A stretch of 44,425 nt of DNA from an uncultured Monoglobus sp. (GTDB taxonomy: Bacteria; Bacillota; Clostridia; Monoglobales; Monoglobaceae): positions 1-44,425 of the forward strand of contig CANPWW010000009.1 of the NCBI GenBank assembly GCA_947585115.1, given 5' to 3'. The notes under the pieces were generated by a model. The model made no database searches, was not told the DNA's origin, and saw only the letters and a program-made list of their open reading frames with translations. A program made the translations under genes and the position numbers. Shown here one piece after another: positions 16,919 through 25,635 of this stretch (position 1 is its first letter; each line of letters starts with the position of its first letter).

Positions 16919-17083
16919 ATGGATAAATTCAGACTGACAAAGCCGGAAAAGGAGATCATATCGATCAGGATAGATAAAAATCTGCTGTCCGATGTGGATA
17001 AGCTCGCGGCGCGGATCGATATCAGCAGGAACGAGCTTATTAATCAATGTATTGAATTCGCGCTGTCTAATTTGGAACAGTAG
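16919..17083 (+). CDS. Small ribbon-helix-helix (CopG/Arc-type) DNA-binding protein
   Basis: This short gene encodes 54 residues: an N-terminal tail, a strand (EIISIRIDKN), helix A (LLSDVDKLAARIDI), the turn SRNE and helix B (LINQCIEFALSNLE). That is the complete ribbon-helix-helix fold of CopG/Arc/MetJ repressors. GGAGG (16907-16911) lies 7 nt before the ATG. Such proteins bind short inverted repeats as dimers, often near their own gene. It sits divergent from the protease operon, whose promoter carries a 19-bp inverted repeat, and upstream of an NSS symporter. It could control either one or be an orphan antitoxin; no toxin partner is seen. Confidence 0.8.
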   Translation: MDKFRLTKPEKEIISIRIDKNLLSDVDKLAARIDISRNELINQCIEFALSNLEQ

Positions 17084-17109
17084 ATTTTTATTGCGATTAT
17101 AAAAAAGTG

Positions 17110-17138
17110 TTTACATTTCGGTATTTTCCTGCTATAAT
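17110..17138 (+). promoter_or_regulatory. Promoter of the NSS symporter gene
   Basis: TTTACA (17110-17115) and TATAAT (17133-17138) are 17 bp apart, between the ribbon-helix-helix gene and the symporter gene. Confidence 0.8.
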
Positions 17139-17171
17139 CGAATAGAATCACAAAAATTTGGGGGTTATGTT

Positions 17172-18524
17172 ATGAAAAACAGGGGTAAATTTTCGCACAG
17201 TCTCGGATTCGTTCTGGCCGCGGCGGGTTCCGCCGTTGGTCTGGGCAATATCTGGAGGTTCCCGTATCTGACCGCGAAATACGGCGGCGGTCTGTTTCTG
17301 CTGTTTTATATCCTGCTGGTGCTGTCGTTCGGCTACACTTTAATGATAGCCGAAAACGCCATCGGCAGAAAAACGGGCAAGAGCGCGCTTTCGGCATTCG
17401 GCGAGCTCAGCAAAAAGTGGGCGTTTCTCGGCGTTATCGCCACGATAGTGCCAGCGATAATCCTGCCGTACTACAACGTTATCGGCGGCTGGGTCATAAA
17501 GTACGCCGTGACGTTCGTCACGGGCGGGCACGCGCGGGCCGCGGGCGACGGTTTTTTTGACGCTATGCTGGCGTCGCCCGGGCAGCAGCTGCTGTTCCAG
17601 TTCATATTCTCGTTTGTCACCACGGCCGTTATCATGCGCGGAGTTCAAGGCGGCGTCGAAAGGGTCAGCACGATACTCATGCCGCTGCTGATAATCCTGG
17701 CGATAGCCGTCGCGGTTTACTCGATCACGCTGCCGGGCTCGCTTGTGGGTCTCAAATATTTGTTTGTGCCCGATTTCAGGCATTTTTCGGTGTCGGCCAT
17801 ACTGGCGGCGCTGGGACAGATGTTCTACTCGCTGTCGCTGGCAATGGGAATCATGATAGCCTACGGCTCGTATCTGCCCAAAAACAGCGACCTTGAGAAA
17901 AACGTGGGCCGCATTGAGATATTCGACACGGGTATAGCGATACTGGCGGCGCTTATGATAATTCCCGCGGTGTTCGCGTTCTCCGGCGGCGACGAGTCGG
18001 CGCTGGGCGCGGGGCCCGGACTTATGTTCATAACGCTGCCCAAGGTTTTCGACAGCATGGGAATGTCAACGCTTATCGGCTCCGCTTTCTTTATACTGGT
18101 CCTGCTGGCGGCGCTCACCTCGTCGATCTCGATACTTGAGGCGATCGTGTCGTCCCTTTGCGACAAGTTCGGCTGGGGCAGGACAAAGACAACGATCGGC
18201 GCGGGTATCTGCTCGTTTCTGCTGGGCGTTCCGCCGATACTGGGCTACAGCGTTTGGAGCGGCGTCACACTGGGCGGAATGACGATCCTGGACATGATGG
18301 ACTTTATCACAAATTCGGTGCTTATGCCGATCCTGGCGCTGCTTACCTGCGTGTTCGCGGCGTGGGTCATCGGCGTGGGCGTTATAGCCGACGAGGTGAA
18401 GCTGTCGTCTGAATTCAAGCGCGAGAAAATGTTCAACGTGATGATAAAATATATCGCGCCGGTGCTGATAGCCGCGATACTTATATCCTCGGTGCTGAAC
18501 GCGATAGGCGTCATAAAGCTTTAA
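17172..18524 (+). CDS. Sodium-dependent transporter, neurotransmitter:sodium symporter (NSS) family
   Basis: This 450-residue membrane protein has the LeuT-type start AAAGSAVGLGNIWRFPYLTAK, where the unwound part of helix 1 binds sodium and substrate, and about 11 hydrophobic segments. Bacterial members commonly import amino acids or related amines with sodium; the substrate here is unknown. GGGGGT precedes the ATG. It is a single-gene unit with its own promoter and terminator. Confidence 0.9.
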   Translation: MKNRGKFSHSLGFVLAAAGSAVGLGNIWRFPYLTAKYGGGLFLLFYILLVLSFGYTLMIAENAIGRKTGKSALSAFGELSKKWAFLGVIATIVPAIILPYYNVIGGWVIKYAVTFVTGGHARAAGDGFFDAMLASPGQQLLFQFIFSFVTTAVIMRGVQGGVERVSTILMPLLIILAIAVAVYSITLPGSLVGLKYLFVPDFRHFSVSAILAALGQMFYSLSLAMGIMIAYGSYLPKNSDLEKNVGRIEIFDTGIAILAALMIIPAVFAFSGGDESALGAGPGLMFITLPKVFDSMGMSTLIGSAFFILVLLAALTSSISILEAIVSSLCDKFGWGRTKTTIGAGICSFLLGVPPILGYSVWSGVTLGGMTILDMMDFITNSVLMPILALLTCVFAAWVIGVGVIADEVKLSSEFKREKMFNVMIKYIAPVLIAAILISSVLNAIGVIKL

Positions 18525-18532
18525 AATCCGAA

Positions 18533-18562
18533 AAACCGTCGAAAATTCTCGGCGGTTTTTAT
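18533..18562 (+). terminator. Rho-independent terminator of the NSS gene
   Basis: A 10-bp stem (18533-18542 with 18549-18558, one G:U pair) with a 6-nt loop ends in a T run. Confidence 0.85.
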
Positions 18563-18641
18563 TTTGCCTAAAAAATCGGTTTGAATAACTGAAATATTAC
18601 GGTTTTATTAAAAATTTGTTAAAAGAAATTATATTAAAATA

Positions 18642-18670
18642 TTGACAGTACTGTAAAATTGTTGTATAAT
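18642..18670 (+). promoter_or_regulatory. Consensus promoter of the adhesin-sortase operon with overlapping palindrome
   Basis: TTGACA (18642-18647) and TATAAT (18665-18670) match the vegetative consensus exactly, with a 17-bp spacer. A perfect 10-bp palindrome ACAGTACTGT (18645-18654) overlaps the -35 box and could be a repressor site. The leader of about 140 nt showed no riboswitch I recognise. Confidence 0.85.
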
Positions 18671-18814
18671 GACTTTATAGCGTTTGTTGAATTTGTGCAT
18701 ATTATCCATGCGCGTGATTTATCAACAGCGATTTCGTATATATAAGCTTTGATTTTTAATAATACGAATATTTGACGGATAGATTTTCAGTCTAATTGAA
18801 AGGTGGAATATGTT

Positions 18815-21800
18815 TTGACTTTGAATCATGTTGGAACAAGAAAAGCGATAGCGCTGCTGCTCAGCATCGCCATGGTTACCATGCTGTTTTCGGTGCTGCC
18901 GATCACGGGCCGCGCCATGGATTTTCTTTATTTTGAGGATGTGAGCGTGGAGGGCAGCATGAAAACCACGATCACCGACCCGGACGGCAATCCGCTTAAA
19001 ATGCCGATCTCACGAGATCAGGAGTTCAGGCTCTATTTTGAGTATGAGATACTCAACGGACAGATACAGTCCGACGATATCCTGATATACTCTCTGCCCG
19101 AGGGTATTGAGATGGCCGGAGCGGAGAGCGGCTATATTCAGGGACCGAGCGGCCAGTATGTGGGAACCTATGAGTACAGCGGCGGCGAGATATATTTTGA
19201 TCTGGACGACAGCTTTGTGGCTCAGAACGACAATATCAAGGGCCATTTTTCATGCAGCCTGAAATTTGATGAAAGCTACTCCTCAAAGCACGAGGAGGGC
19301 AGCTTCACTTTCCCGGGCTCGGGCGAGGTCTTTGACGTCACTTTCCAAAACAAGATTGACGCCGAGAAGAAGTATGATTTTGATCCCGAAACGGGCAGGC
19401 TGACGTTTTACATCGAGTTCACGCCCGACGCCGATTACAACAACGTGACGCTGTCAGACGTTTTGGGCAGCAATCTGAGATTTCCCGACGACACCGTGTT
19501 TGAGATGAAATCCGGCTGGGCGAATTGGGGCGATTCCACCTTAAACCCAAACGATGTCATCGAATTGGAGATCATATCAAAGAGCAGCGATAATACACAG
19601 GTTCTTATCGGCCCCGTCAAGGCGGGCGTGCCGTACTCGATAAGATACAGCGTTGATATCAAGGACCCGTTTTTAAACAGCGGAGACAACAGCAATATTG
19701 CCAAATGGAAGATCGACGGCGAGGAAGCCGGCGACAGCGGCAGCAACGGTCCTCAGTGGGTTACTCCCGGATTCCAGAAGAGCGGATATTACGACGAGAA
19801 TACCGGCACGGTCAAGTGGACGATCAGGGTCAACGAAAGCTGGGCCAATCTCAGAGTTAACTTAAAGGGCGCGACCGTGACCGACAGTCTGCCAAGCGGG
19901 CTTTCGATCACATCGGTCGTTATGAAAAACTCCGACACCGGCTCGCAGCAGACGCTGGACATGAACCAATATGTTAAAGACGGAAAATTTACATACACAT
20001 TTCCCGATACCGATGATTTCGGCAGCTATGTTTTTGAGATAGAAACCAAGCCCGATCAGACGCCATCGCTGGGAACCGTTTATAAAAATACAGCGGATAT
20101 CCACTATCCCGAATACAACAAGGATCAAAGTTCCGAGGGCAGCGCGCCTGTCGGAGGCGGAGGCCCCGATGAAGGCGATGCGCCGAATATTTCCAAGGTC
20201 AACACCGCGGGCAATAAAAAGAACGGCTCGGCAAGCTGGGAGATCCGCGTCAGCACAGAGGAGCTCAACGGCCTTTCGAATGTCAGCATAACCGATCAGC
20301 ACTCGAGGGCTCATGATGATAAGTGGACATTTTTCGTTTGGGAGTATGACCGGGATTCGATAACCGTCAAGCTGGAAAACGGCGGCAGCTCCGAAACATT
20401 GGTCAAGGGCATTGATTACGAGCTCAGCTATCCCTACCCCCAGTGGGACGGCGACACCAACCGCGGCTTTACCGTAAAGTTTATAGGAAAATACAGTCCG
20501 TTTAACACAGACGGCGGGGATATCGTTATAACCTATGACACAACGATAGACAAAGCCTCGTTTGACGCGGCGGTCGACATACTGACATTTGACAACACGG
20601 CCGCTGTGAACTATAACGGAAAGTCAAAGTCCGCCTCGGCTCAGTGGCAGTGCGACAAGAGACCGCTGCTCACAAAGAAAGCCGACAGCAAAGAATGGGA
20701 TGAAAGCACCAAGACCTACACCATGTACTGGCAGCTTTATTTCAATCAGCCCGAGGTGCAGGATTTTGGCAGCGATCCGATCACGATAGAGGACGAGTTC
20801 AAAACTCCCGGAATGAAGTATGTTGAGAACTCGGCGAATCTCTATACTCTGCCCGAGTGGGGGTACAAGGGAGCGATCACCCCGACGGTCAAGTACGGTT
20901 CGGACAGAAAGCAGTCGGGTCTGACATTTGTTATTCCCGATCCCGGAAAAGAAGGATACATAATAACCTACAGAACCACTATCACTCTTGAAGATCTCGG
21001 CACCGGATGGCAGAATATGCCTGTCACAAACTATGCGAAAGCTTTGGATAAAACGGGCGAGACCGTAGGAGAGGGAGAGGACAGCTTCTCGGTCGAGCAG
21101 AAGAATCTCGAAAAAACCGCGGATCTTATGGAGAAAAAGACTGATGGCAACAAAACGACCGCGTCAGGCGTTAAATATACGATAGACATTAACCGTTACA
21201 GAGAGGATCTTGATCCCAAAAAAGACACTCTCACCTTGACCGACACGATACCCAAGAGCCTCACGCTCAACAGAATGGGAGATATGGCGACCAAAGTATA
21301 TAAGGTCGAGCCTGACGGTTCGAGAACCGAAATGAACAGAGAACAGTGTCCCGCGACATACAACAGCTCAACCAGACAGCTCAGAATAATCGTTCCCGAC
21401 GAGACATATCTGGTTGTCGAGTACAGTTGCGGCGTAAACGGCGATAACGATGATGACCTTTCGGTGATCAACCGCGCCTCTCTGAGCGGCGGTTTTACCT
21501 ATACCGACAATATAAACACAGAATTCAGGGTCTTGCACAGCGAAGGCTATGTTGAGGGCGTCAGCAAAACTTTGACTTTATATAAAACAGATGCCGAATC
21601 GGCTGATCCGCTTGAAAACGCAACATTCGCGCTCTACAAGGTGGATCTGGACAGCAGCACCGACTTAAACCATGTGTCGGCCGAAGAGATTGCGAAAAGG
21701 TCAACCGGAACGGAAGGAAGAATAGTATGGGGTCTTTCCGGCAGCGAGGAAAATACTCTTGAGATGGATACCTTATACTATTATGTTGAGACCGAAGCGC

Positions 21801-23395
21801 CGGATGGATATTATTTGGATCCAACGAAGTACTATTTCACGATTCGCGGCAATAACGCTAAAACTGTGGAGGAAATAATAATCGAAAAGTTCGGACAGGT
21901 ATTCTACGACGCGGATTATTCGATATTCTATGATACCGAAAGTCCCAGCACCGAGGTCACAAACTCTAAGGAAGAACCGACCCCGACGCCCGTGAGCACG
22001 CCGACTCCTACACCGACGGCGACTCCGACGGCAACGCCTGTACCCGAAGAATCCGAGGCTCCGTCGGCAACGCCGACCGTGACGCCGACGGCAACGCCTG
22101 CAAATACTCCGACACCGTCGGCATCATCTGCACCGTCCGACGCGCCGACGCAAACGCCGGGAAGACCAAACCCGACACCGACATCGAGCACGGTTCCGTC
22201 AGCGACACCGACAGCGTCACCAACAGCAACACCGACGGCGACACCAACGAATACACCGAGCTCGACGCCAACGAACGCGCCGACAACAACGCCGGGAAGG
22301 CCAAATCCAACTCCGACTCCGATTTCAACACCGAGCGTAACCCCGTCGGCGACACCGACATCTGCGCCAAGCGCGGCTCCGTCGACCACGCCGACGCCAG
22401 TAGTGACAGAGGCGCCCACTCCGACGCCGGTAGTAACCGAGGCGCCGACACCGACGCCGGTAGTAACCGAGGCGCCCACGCCTACACCCGTGGTAACCGA
22501 GGCTCCTACGCCAACGCCGTATATACCGTCTCAGCCTACGCAGACGCCGGTAGTGACCGAGGCGCCCACGCCCACACCTGCGGTGACTGAGGCGCCTACA
22601 CCCACACCGTATATACCGTCTCAGCCTACGTCCACACCGATAGTAACCGAGGCGCCCGCGCCTACGCCTGCGGTGACTGAGGCTCCTACACCAACGCCGT
22701 ATATACCGTCTCAGCCTACGCCGACGCCGGTAGTGACCGAGGCGCCCACGCCCACACCGTATATACCGTCTCAGCCTACGTCCACACCGATAGTAACCGA
22801 GGCGCCCACGCCTACGCCGGCAGTAACCGAAGTGCCGACACAAACGCCTATTGTGACCGAGACGCCCGCGCCCACAGAGACACCGACGCCCACGCCGGTT
22901 CCGCCGAGGCGCACACCGACGCCGTCACTGCCGTTTATACCCGGCACGCCTTCATTCGGAACAAATTCGACTCCGGCTCCCACAGCGGCAACAACACCCG
23001 CGCCGACGCCCGAGGCAACGGCGGCGCCCAGCGAGACGCCCGCGCCAAGCGAAACACCGGCGCCCGGCGAATCGCCTATGCCTCCAATACCGCCCAGCGA
23101 TTTCGGAACACCCGAAGGCGACAGCGGAGGCGACACTCCGGAAATACCGAGCGAGGAGATCGCGCGGGCAAGCAGTGCCGAGGAAAACGCCGAGACATTC
23201 GGAAGCGCGTCCTCGACCGGCAGCGGCACGGATTCGATGCACCAGTACCGCACCGGCCCGGCGCAGGGAGAAACGCCGAAAACGGGCGATGAGGACAGAC
23301 CCGGACTTTGGATCATTCTTTCCATGAGCCTTGCTCTCGGAGCGGCATGGGCGTTTAAAAAGTCAAACGACATCAGTGAAGATCAGCGTTCATAG
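18815..23395 (+). CDS. Sortase-anchored, collagen-binding-like adhesin with Pro/Thr stalk
   Basis: This protein of about 1,526 residues has: a signal peptide (residues about 8-35); an N-terminal region of several strand-rich modules like Cna collagen-binding/isopeptide domains, recurring as GTVKWTIRVNE, GSASWEIRVS and KTYTMYWQLYF, each followed by a DxLP-type block; a SpaA-like prealbumin domain (about 910-1030, LYKTDAESADPLENATFALY); a Pro/Thr-rich stalk (about 1048-1425); and a C-terminal TPKTG signal (1487-1491), hydrophobic helix and KK tail. TPKTG resembles the (S/P)PxTG signals used by class B sortases in Clostridioides. I chose the TTG at 18815, 8 nt after AGGTGG; a GTG at 18803 overlaps that site. 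The sortase gene follows directly. It is a cell-wall adhesin; the ligand is unknown. Confidence 0.87.
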   Translation: MTLNHVGTRKAIALLLSIAMVTMLFSVLPITGRAMDFLYFEDVSVEGSMKTTITDPDGNPLKMPISRDQEFRLYFEYEILNGQIQSDDILIYSLPEGIEMAGAESGYIQGPSGQYVGTYEYSGGEIYFDLDDSFVAQNDNIKGHFSCSLKFDESYSSKHEEGSFTFPGSGEVFDVTFQNKIDAEKKYDFDPETGRLTFYIEFTPDADYNNVTLSDVLGSNLRFPDDTVFEMKSGWANWGDSTLNPNDVIELEIISKSSDNTQVLIGPVKAGVPYSIRYSVDIKDPFLNSGDNSNIAKWKIDGEEAGDSGSNGPQWVTPGFQKSGYYDENTGTVKWTIRVNESWANLRVNLKGATVTDSLPSGLSITSVVMKNSDTGSQQTLDMNQYVKDGKFTYTFPDTDDFGSYVFEIETKPDQTPSLGTVYKNTADIHYPEYNKDQSSEGSAPVGGGGPDEGDAPNISKVNTAGNKKNGSASWEIRVSTEELNGLSNVSITDQHSRAHDDKWTFFVWEYDRDSITVKLENGGSSETLVKGIDYELSYPYPQWDGDTNRGFTVKFIGKYSPFNTDGGDIVITYDTTIDKASFDAAVDILTFDNTAAVNYNGKSKSASAQWQCDKRPLLTKKADSKEWDESTKTYTMYWQLYFNQPEVQDFGSDPITIEDEFKTPGMKYVENSANLYTLPEWGYKGAITPTVKYGSDRKQSGLTFVIPDPGKEGYIITYRTTITLEDLGTGWQNMPVTNYAKALDKTGETVGEGEDSFSVEQKNLEKTADLMEKKTDGNKTTASGVKYTIDINRYREDLDPKKDTLTLTDTIPKSLTLNRMGDMATKVYKVEPDGSRTEMNREQCPATYNSSTRQLRIIVPDETYLVVEYSCGVNGDNDDDLSVINRASLSGGFTYTDNINTEFRVLHSEGYVEGVSKTLTLYKTDAESADPLENATFALYKVDLDSSTDLNHVSAEEIAKRSTGTEGRIVWGLSGSEENTLEMDTLYYYVETEAPDGYYLDPTKYYFTIRGNNAKTVEEIIIEKFGQVFYDADYSIFYDTESPSTEVTNSKEEPTPTPVSTPTPTPTATPTATPVPEESEAPSATPTVTPTATPANTPTPSASSAPSDAPTQTPGRPNPTPTSSTVPSATPTASPTATPTATPTNTPSSTPTNAPTTTPGRPNPTPTPISTPSVTPSATPTSAPSAAPSTTPTPVVTEAPTPTPVVTEAPTPTPVVTEAPTPTPVVTEAPTPTPYIPSQPTQTPVVTEAPTPTPAVTEAPTPTPYIPSQPTSTPIVTEAPAPTPAVTEAPTPTPYIPSQPTPTPVVTEAPTPTPYIPSQPTSTPIVTEAPTPTPAVTEVPTQTPIVTETPAPTETPTPTPVPPRRTPTPSLPFIPGTPSFGTNSTPAPTAATTPAPTPEATAAPSETPAPSETPAPGESPMPPIPPSDFGTPEGDSGGDTPEIPSEEIARASSAEENAETFGSASSTGSGTDSMHQYRTGPAQGETPKTGDEDRPGLWIILSMSLALGAAWAFKKSNDISEDQRS
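22394..22873 (+). repeat. Coding minisatellite, 16 units of 30 bp
   Basis: Sixteen contiguous in-frame 30-bp units encode ten-residue repeats at residues 1194-1353. Type A units read TPVVTEAPTP with variants; type B units read TPYIPSQPT plus one variable residue. B occurs at units 5, 8, 11 and 13. Identity between units is high, so length change by slippage or recombination is likely. Confidence 0.9.
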
Positions 23396-23412
23396 ACAGG
23401 AGGATGCAAATT

Positions 23413-24162
23413 ATGAAAAATAAAATATTAAGATGTATCGCGGTTCTATGCGCGCTGGCATGCGCGGTTTCGATCGCGCAGATCATCAGGATCGAGCATC
23501 AGTACAAGGTCGGCGAAAAAGCGTATGACGACCTGGCGCTGAATCTGGTAACGCTGTCGGCGGCCGATGATTTCACGGCCCCCGGCGACAGCTCCGGCGC
23601 TCCGATAGATGTGAACTTTGAGCTTTTAAAGCAGATGAACGCCGAGGCGGTGGGCTGGCTCTACAGCCCCGGCACCTCGATAAACTATCCGGTCGTTCAA
23701 AGCGATGACAACTCATATTATCTGAAGCATCTTTATAACGACCAGAAAAACTCGTCGGGCGCCATATTTATGGACGCGCTGAACAATCCCGATATGACCG
23801 ACGCCAATACTGTGATATACGGTCACAATATGAAAAACGGCTCGATGTTCGCCTCTCTTCAGAATTATTCGGACCCGGCGTATTTGCGCGAGCATCCGGT
23901 GATATATTACATGACGGCGGACAAGGATTACAGGATCGACGTTTTCGCGGCGTATCCCGAGGTCTCGGCGGCCGAGGCCTACACGATCAATTTTGATTCG
24001 GAGCCCACATACGCGGGATTTTTGCAGAGGCTTTGGGCAAAGTCAGAGGTCGCAGCAAATGTGCCGATGACGACCAACGACAATATCGCCACCTTGGTGA
24101 CCTGCACCGGATACAACAACGACAGATACGTGATACAAGGCAAAATAACGCCGATAAACTAA
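23413..24162 (+). CDS. srtB: Class B sortase
   Basis: This 249-residue transpeptidase has an N-terminal membrane helix (residues about 5-25) and the sortase core with H138 (YGHNMKNGSMF), C231 (TLVTCTGYNNDRYV) and R238. The helix between strands and the length are those of class B rather than class A or D. It would cleave the TPKTG motif of the adhesin encoded just upstream and attach it to peptidoglycan. The ATG at 23413 lies 9 nt after GGAGG; an earlier ATG touches that site. The gene starts 17 bp after the adhesin stop and is followed by a terminator, so the two form an operon. Confidence 0.92.
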   Translation: MKNKILRCIAVLCALACAVSIAQIIRIEHQYKVGEKAYDDLALNLVTLSAADDFTAPGDSSGAPIDVNFELLKQMNAEAVGWLYSPGTSINYPVVQSDDNSYYLKHLYNDQKNSSGAIFMDALNNPDMTDANTVIYGHNMKNGSMFASLQNYSDPAYLREHPVIYYMTADKDYRIDVFAAYPEVSAAEAYTINFDSEPTYAGFLQRLWAKSEVAANVPMTTNDNIATLVTCTGYNNDRYVIQGKITPIN

Positions 24163-24166
24163 ACCC

Positions 24167-24197
24167 AAAAGCGGAGCCGAAAAAGCTCCGCTTTTTT
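24167..24197. terminator. Terminator between srtB and convergent spmB
   Basis: An 11-bp stem (24167-24177 with 24185-24195) with a 7-nt loop is followed by T on the plus strand. On the minus strand the stem is also flanked by T, so it can serve both genes. Confidence 0.85.
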
Positions 24198-24717
24198 AAA
24201 ATCCGAAAAACTGCACTAAGGCTACTGACATGAGTATGCCGGTCAGGTCGGCGGCGAGGGCGGCGAAAAGCGTGTGGCGCACGTTTTTTATGCCCGCGCT
24301 GCCGAAATATACCGCGATCGTATAAAACGTGGTCTCGGTTGAGCCCATCATTATTGAGGCGATTTTTCCCTGAACTGAGTCGGGGCCCGAGTTTTTGAAA
24401 ATATCGGTCACCAGAGCCAGCGACGCGCTGCCCGACACGGGGCGCAGGAGCCCGAGCGGTACCAGCTCGGACGGCATATGTATCAGGTCGGTCAGCGGCT
24501 TGGCGGCTTTCGCGATAAGCTCAAGGCAGCCGCTTTCGCGGAACATATATATCGCCGCCATAAGTCCGACCAGCGACGGAATAATATTAAAGACCGATTC
24601 GAGGCCGTTTTTCGCGCCTTGCGTGAACGCGTCGTAGATATCGGTTTTTTTGATAAAGCCGTACATCAAAAAAATAAATATAAAAAATGGCACAGAGTAT
24701 GCCGAGATCAGTTCCAT
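24196..24717 (-). CDS. spmB: Spore maturation protein B
   Basis: This 173-residue membrane protein of the nucleoside-recognition (Gate) domain family has the SpmB hallmarks FIKKTDIYDAFTQGAKNGLE, RPVSGSASLAL and MMGSTETTFYTIAVYFGS. In Bacillus, SpmA and SpmB are needed for spore core dehydration and heat resistance. AGGAG precedes the start. It lies 15 bp after spmA in one operon and marks the host as a spore-former or a recent descendant of one. Confidence 0.95.
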   Translation of the reverse strand: MELISAYSVPFFIFIFLMYGFIKKTDIYDAFTQGAKNGLESVFNIIPSLVGLMAAIYMFRESGCLELIAKAAKPLTDLIHMPSELVPLGLLRPVSGSASLALVTDIFKNSGPDSVQGKIASIMMGSTETTFYTIAVYFGSAGIKNVRHTLFAALAADLTGILMSVALVQFFGF

Positions 24718-24732
24718 GATTTTTTCTCCTTG

Positions 24733-25308
24733 CTAAAATCTCTTTTCCAAAAGCTTTACCGCCGCGATGCCGACAGCGAGCGCGCATATCTCGCAGATCC
24801 AGATCGCGGGGATCACTTCTCCCGGGCTTTGGGCGCCGTAGCTCTGGCGCAGCGAGATCAGCGTTGTGGGTATAAGCTGCAGCGAGGCGGTGTTCAGCAC
24901 GACCAGCATGCACATCTCGTTTGTGGCTTTTCTTTTGTCGCGGTTCAGCTCGTTGAGCTTGCGCACCGCGTTTATGCCGAGCGGAGTGGCGGCGTTTCCC
25001 ATGCCCAAAAGATTCGCCACAATATTCATAACGATGCCGCCGAAGGCCTCGCTGTCCGGCTTGAGCCGCGGAAACAGGCGGCGGAGCGCCGGGCCCATAG
25101 CCTTGGCGATAATTTTTATAAGTCCCGCTTGCTCACCGATTTTTGAGATCCCCGTCCAGAGGCACATGATACCCAGCAGTGACACCGTGAGATTGACCGC
25201 CTCGCCCGCGCCGCTTACCGCGGCGGCAGCGGTCTGCTCGACCTGTCCCGTGAATACCGACACGATCAGAGAAATAATTATCATTCCGCCCCATATATAA
25301 TTCATCAT
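24733..25308 (-). CDS. spmA: Spore maturation protein A
   Basis: This 191-residue membrane protein has the SpmA marks LTVSLLGIMCLWTGISKIGE, MNIVANLLGMGNAATPLG and NTASLQLIPTT. It is the partner of SpmB in spore core dehydration. Two adjacent ATG codons follow AGGGTG; either may be used. The gene is divergent from mraZ across about 380 bp. I could not identify a clear sporulation sigma factor promoter by eye. Confidence 0.95.
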   Translation of the reverse strand: MMNYIWGGMIIISLIVSVFTGQVEQTAAAAVSGAGEAVNLTVSLLGIMCLWTGISKIGEQAGLIKIIAKAMGPALRRLFPRLKPDSEAFGGIVMNIVANLLGMGNAATPLGINAVRKLNELNRDKRKATNEMCMLVVLNTASLQLIPTTLISLRQSYGAQSPGEVIPAIWICEICALAVGIAAVKLLEKRF

Positions 25309-25600
25309 TTTGCATCACCCTTCGTTTTTATCAATTTGTAATATTATTTTTAGCTTTTTGTAAGCCCGAGTTTTCAAAATTCACCTTTTTTATTCCGATG
25401 ACCGCTGTATAATTATGGAAAACGCGGCGGATATTGAGACGCGGATGTTTTAACGCGGAATATTACAGATATATTGCACAGTATATTCCGCAAATGTGCG
25501 ATAAATTCCGCTTTTCCGAGGTATAATTTTCCGTTTGCTTTTACAAAATACGATTATATTATCTTTTTTAAAAATTTTGTAATATTTTTGCAAAAAACCC
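25309..25600. other. Intergenic region between spmA and mraZ with repeated GCGGAAT motifs
   Basis: No gene is seen here. ACGCGG occurs at 25422, 25439 and 25453. GCGGAATAT (25455-25463) faces ATATTCCGC (25483-25491) as a 9-bp inverted repeat, and ATTCCGC recurs at 25505-25511. The rest is AT-rich. The motifs may be regulator sites or a member of the hairpin family also seen at 2985-3025 and 8922-8940. Confidence 0.45.
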
Positions 25601-25629
25601 TTGCATATTGTCGCGGGATGTAGTAAAAT
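25601..25629 (+). promoter_or_regulatory. Promoter of the dcw cluster
   Basis: TTGCAT (25601-25606) and TAAAAT (25624-25629) are 17 bp apart, with the expected start about 25636, where the MraZ boxes begin. Confidence 0.7.
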
Positions 25630-25635
25630 AGAGGA

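Noticed and set aside
16919-17083. RHH protein as antitoxin of a classical toxin-antitoxin pair
   Set aside because: No small toxin gene follows; the next gene is a transporter with its own promoter.
18671-18814. c-di-GMP riboswitch before the adhesin, as found before some clostridial adhesins
   Set aside because: No GEMM-I or class II core sequence was recognisable in the leader.
22394-22873. Regular 30-bp repeats that could suggest a CRISPR array
   Set aside because: The units are contiguous, have no spacers, stay in frame and encode a Pro/Thr stalk.
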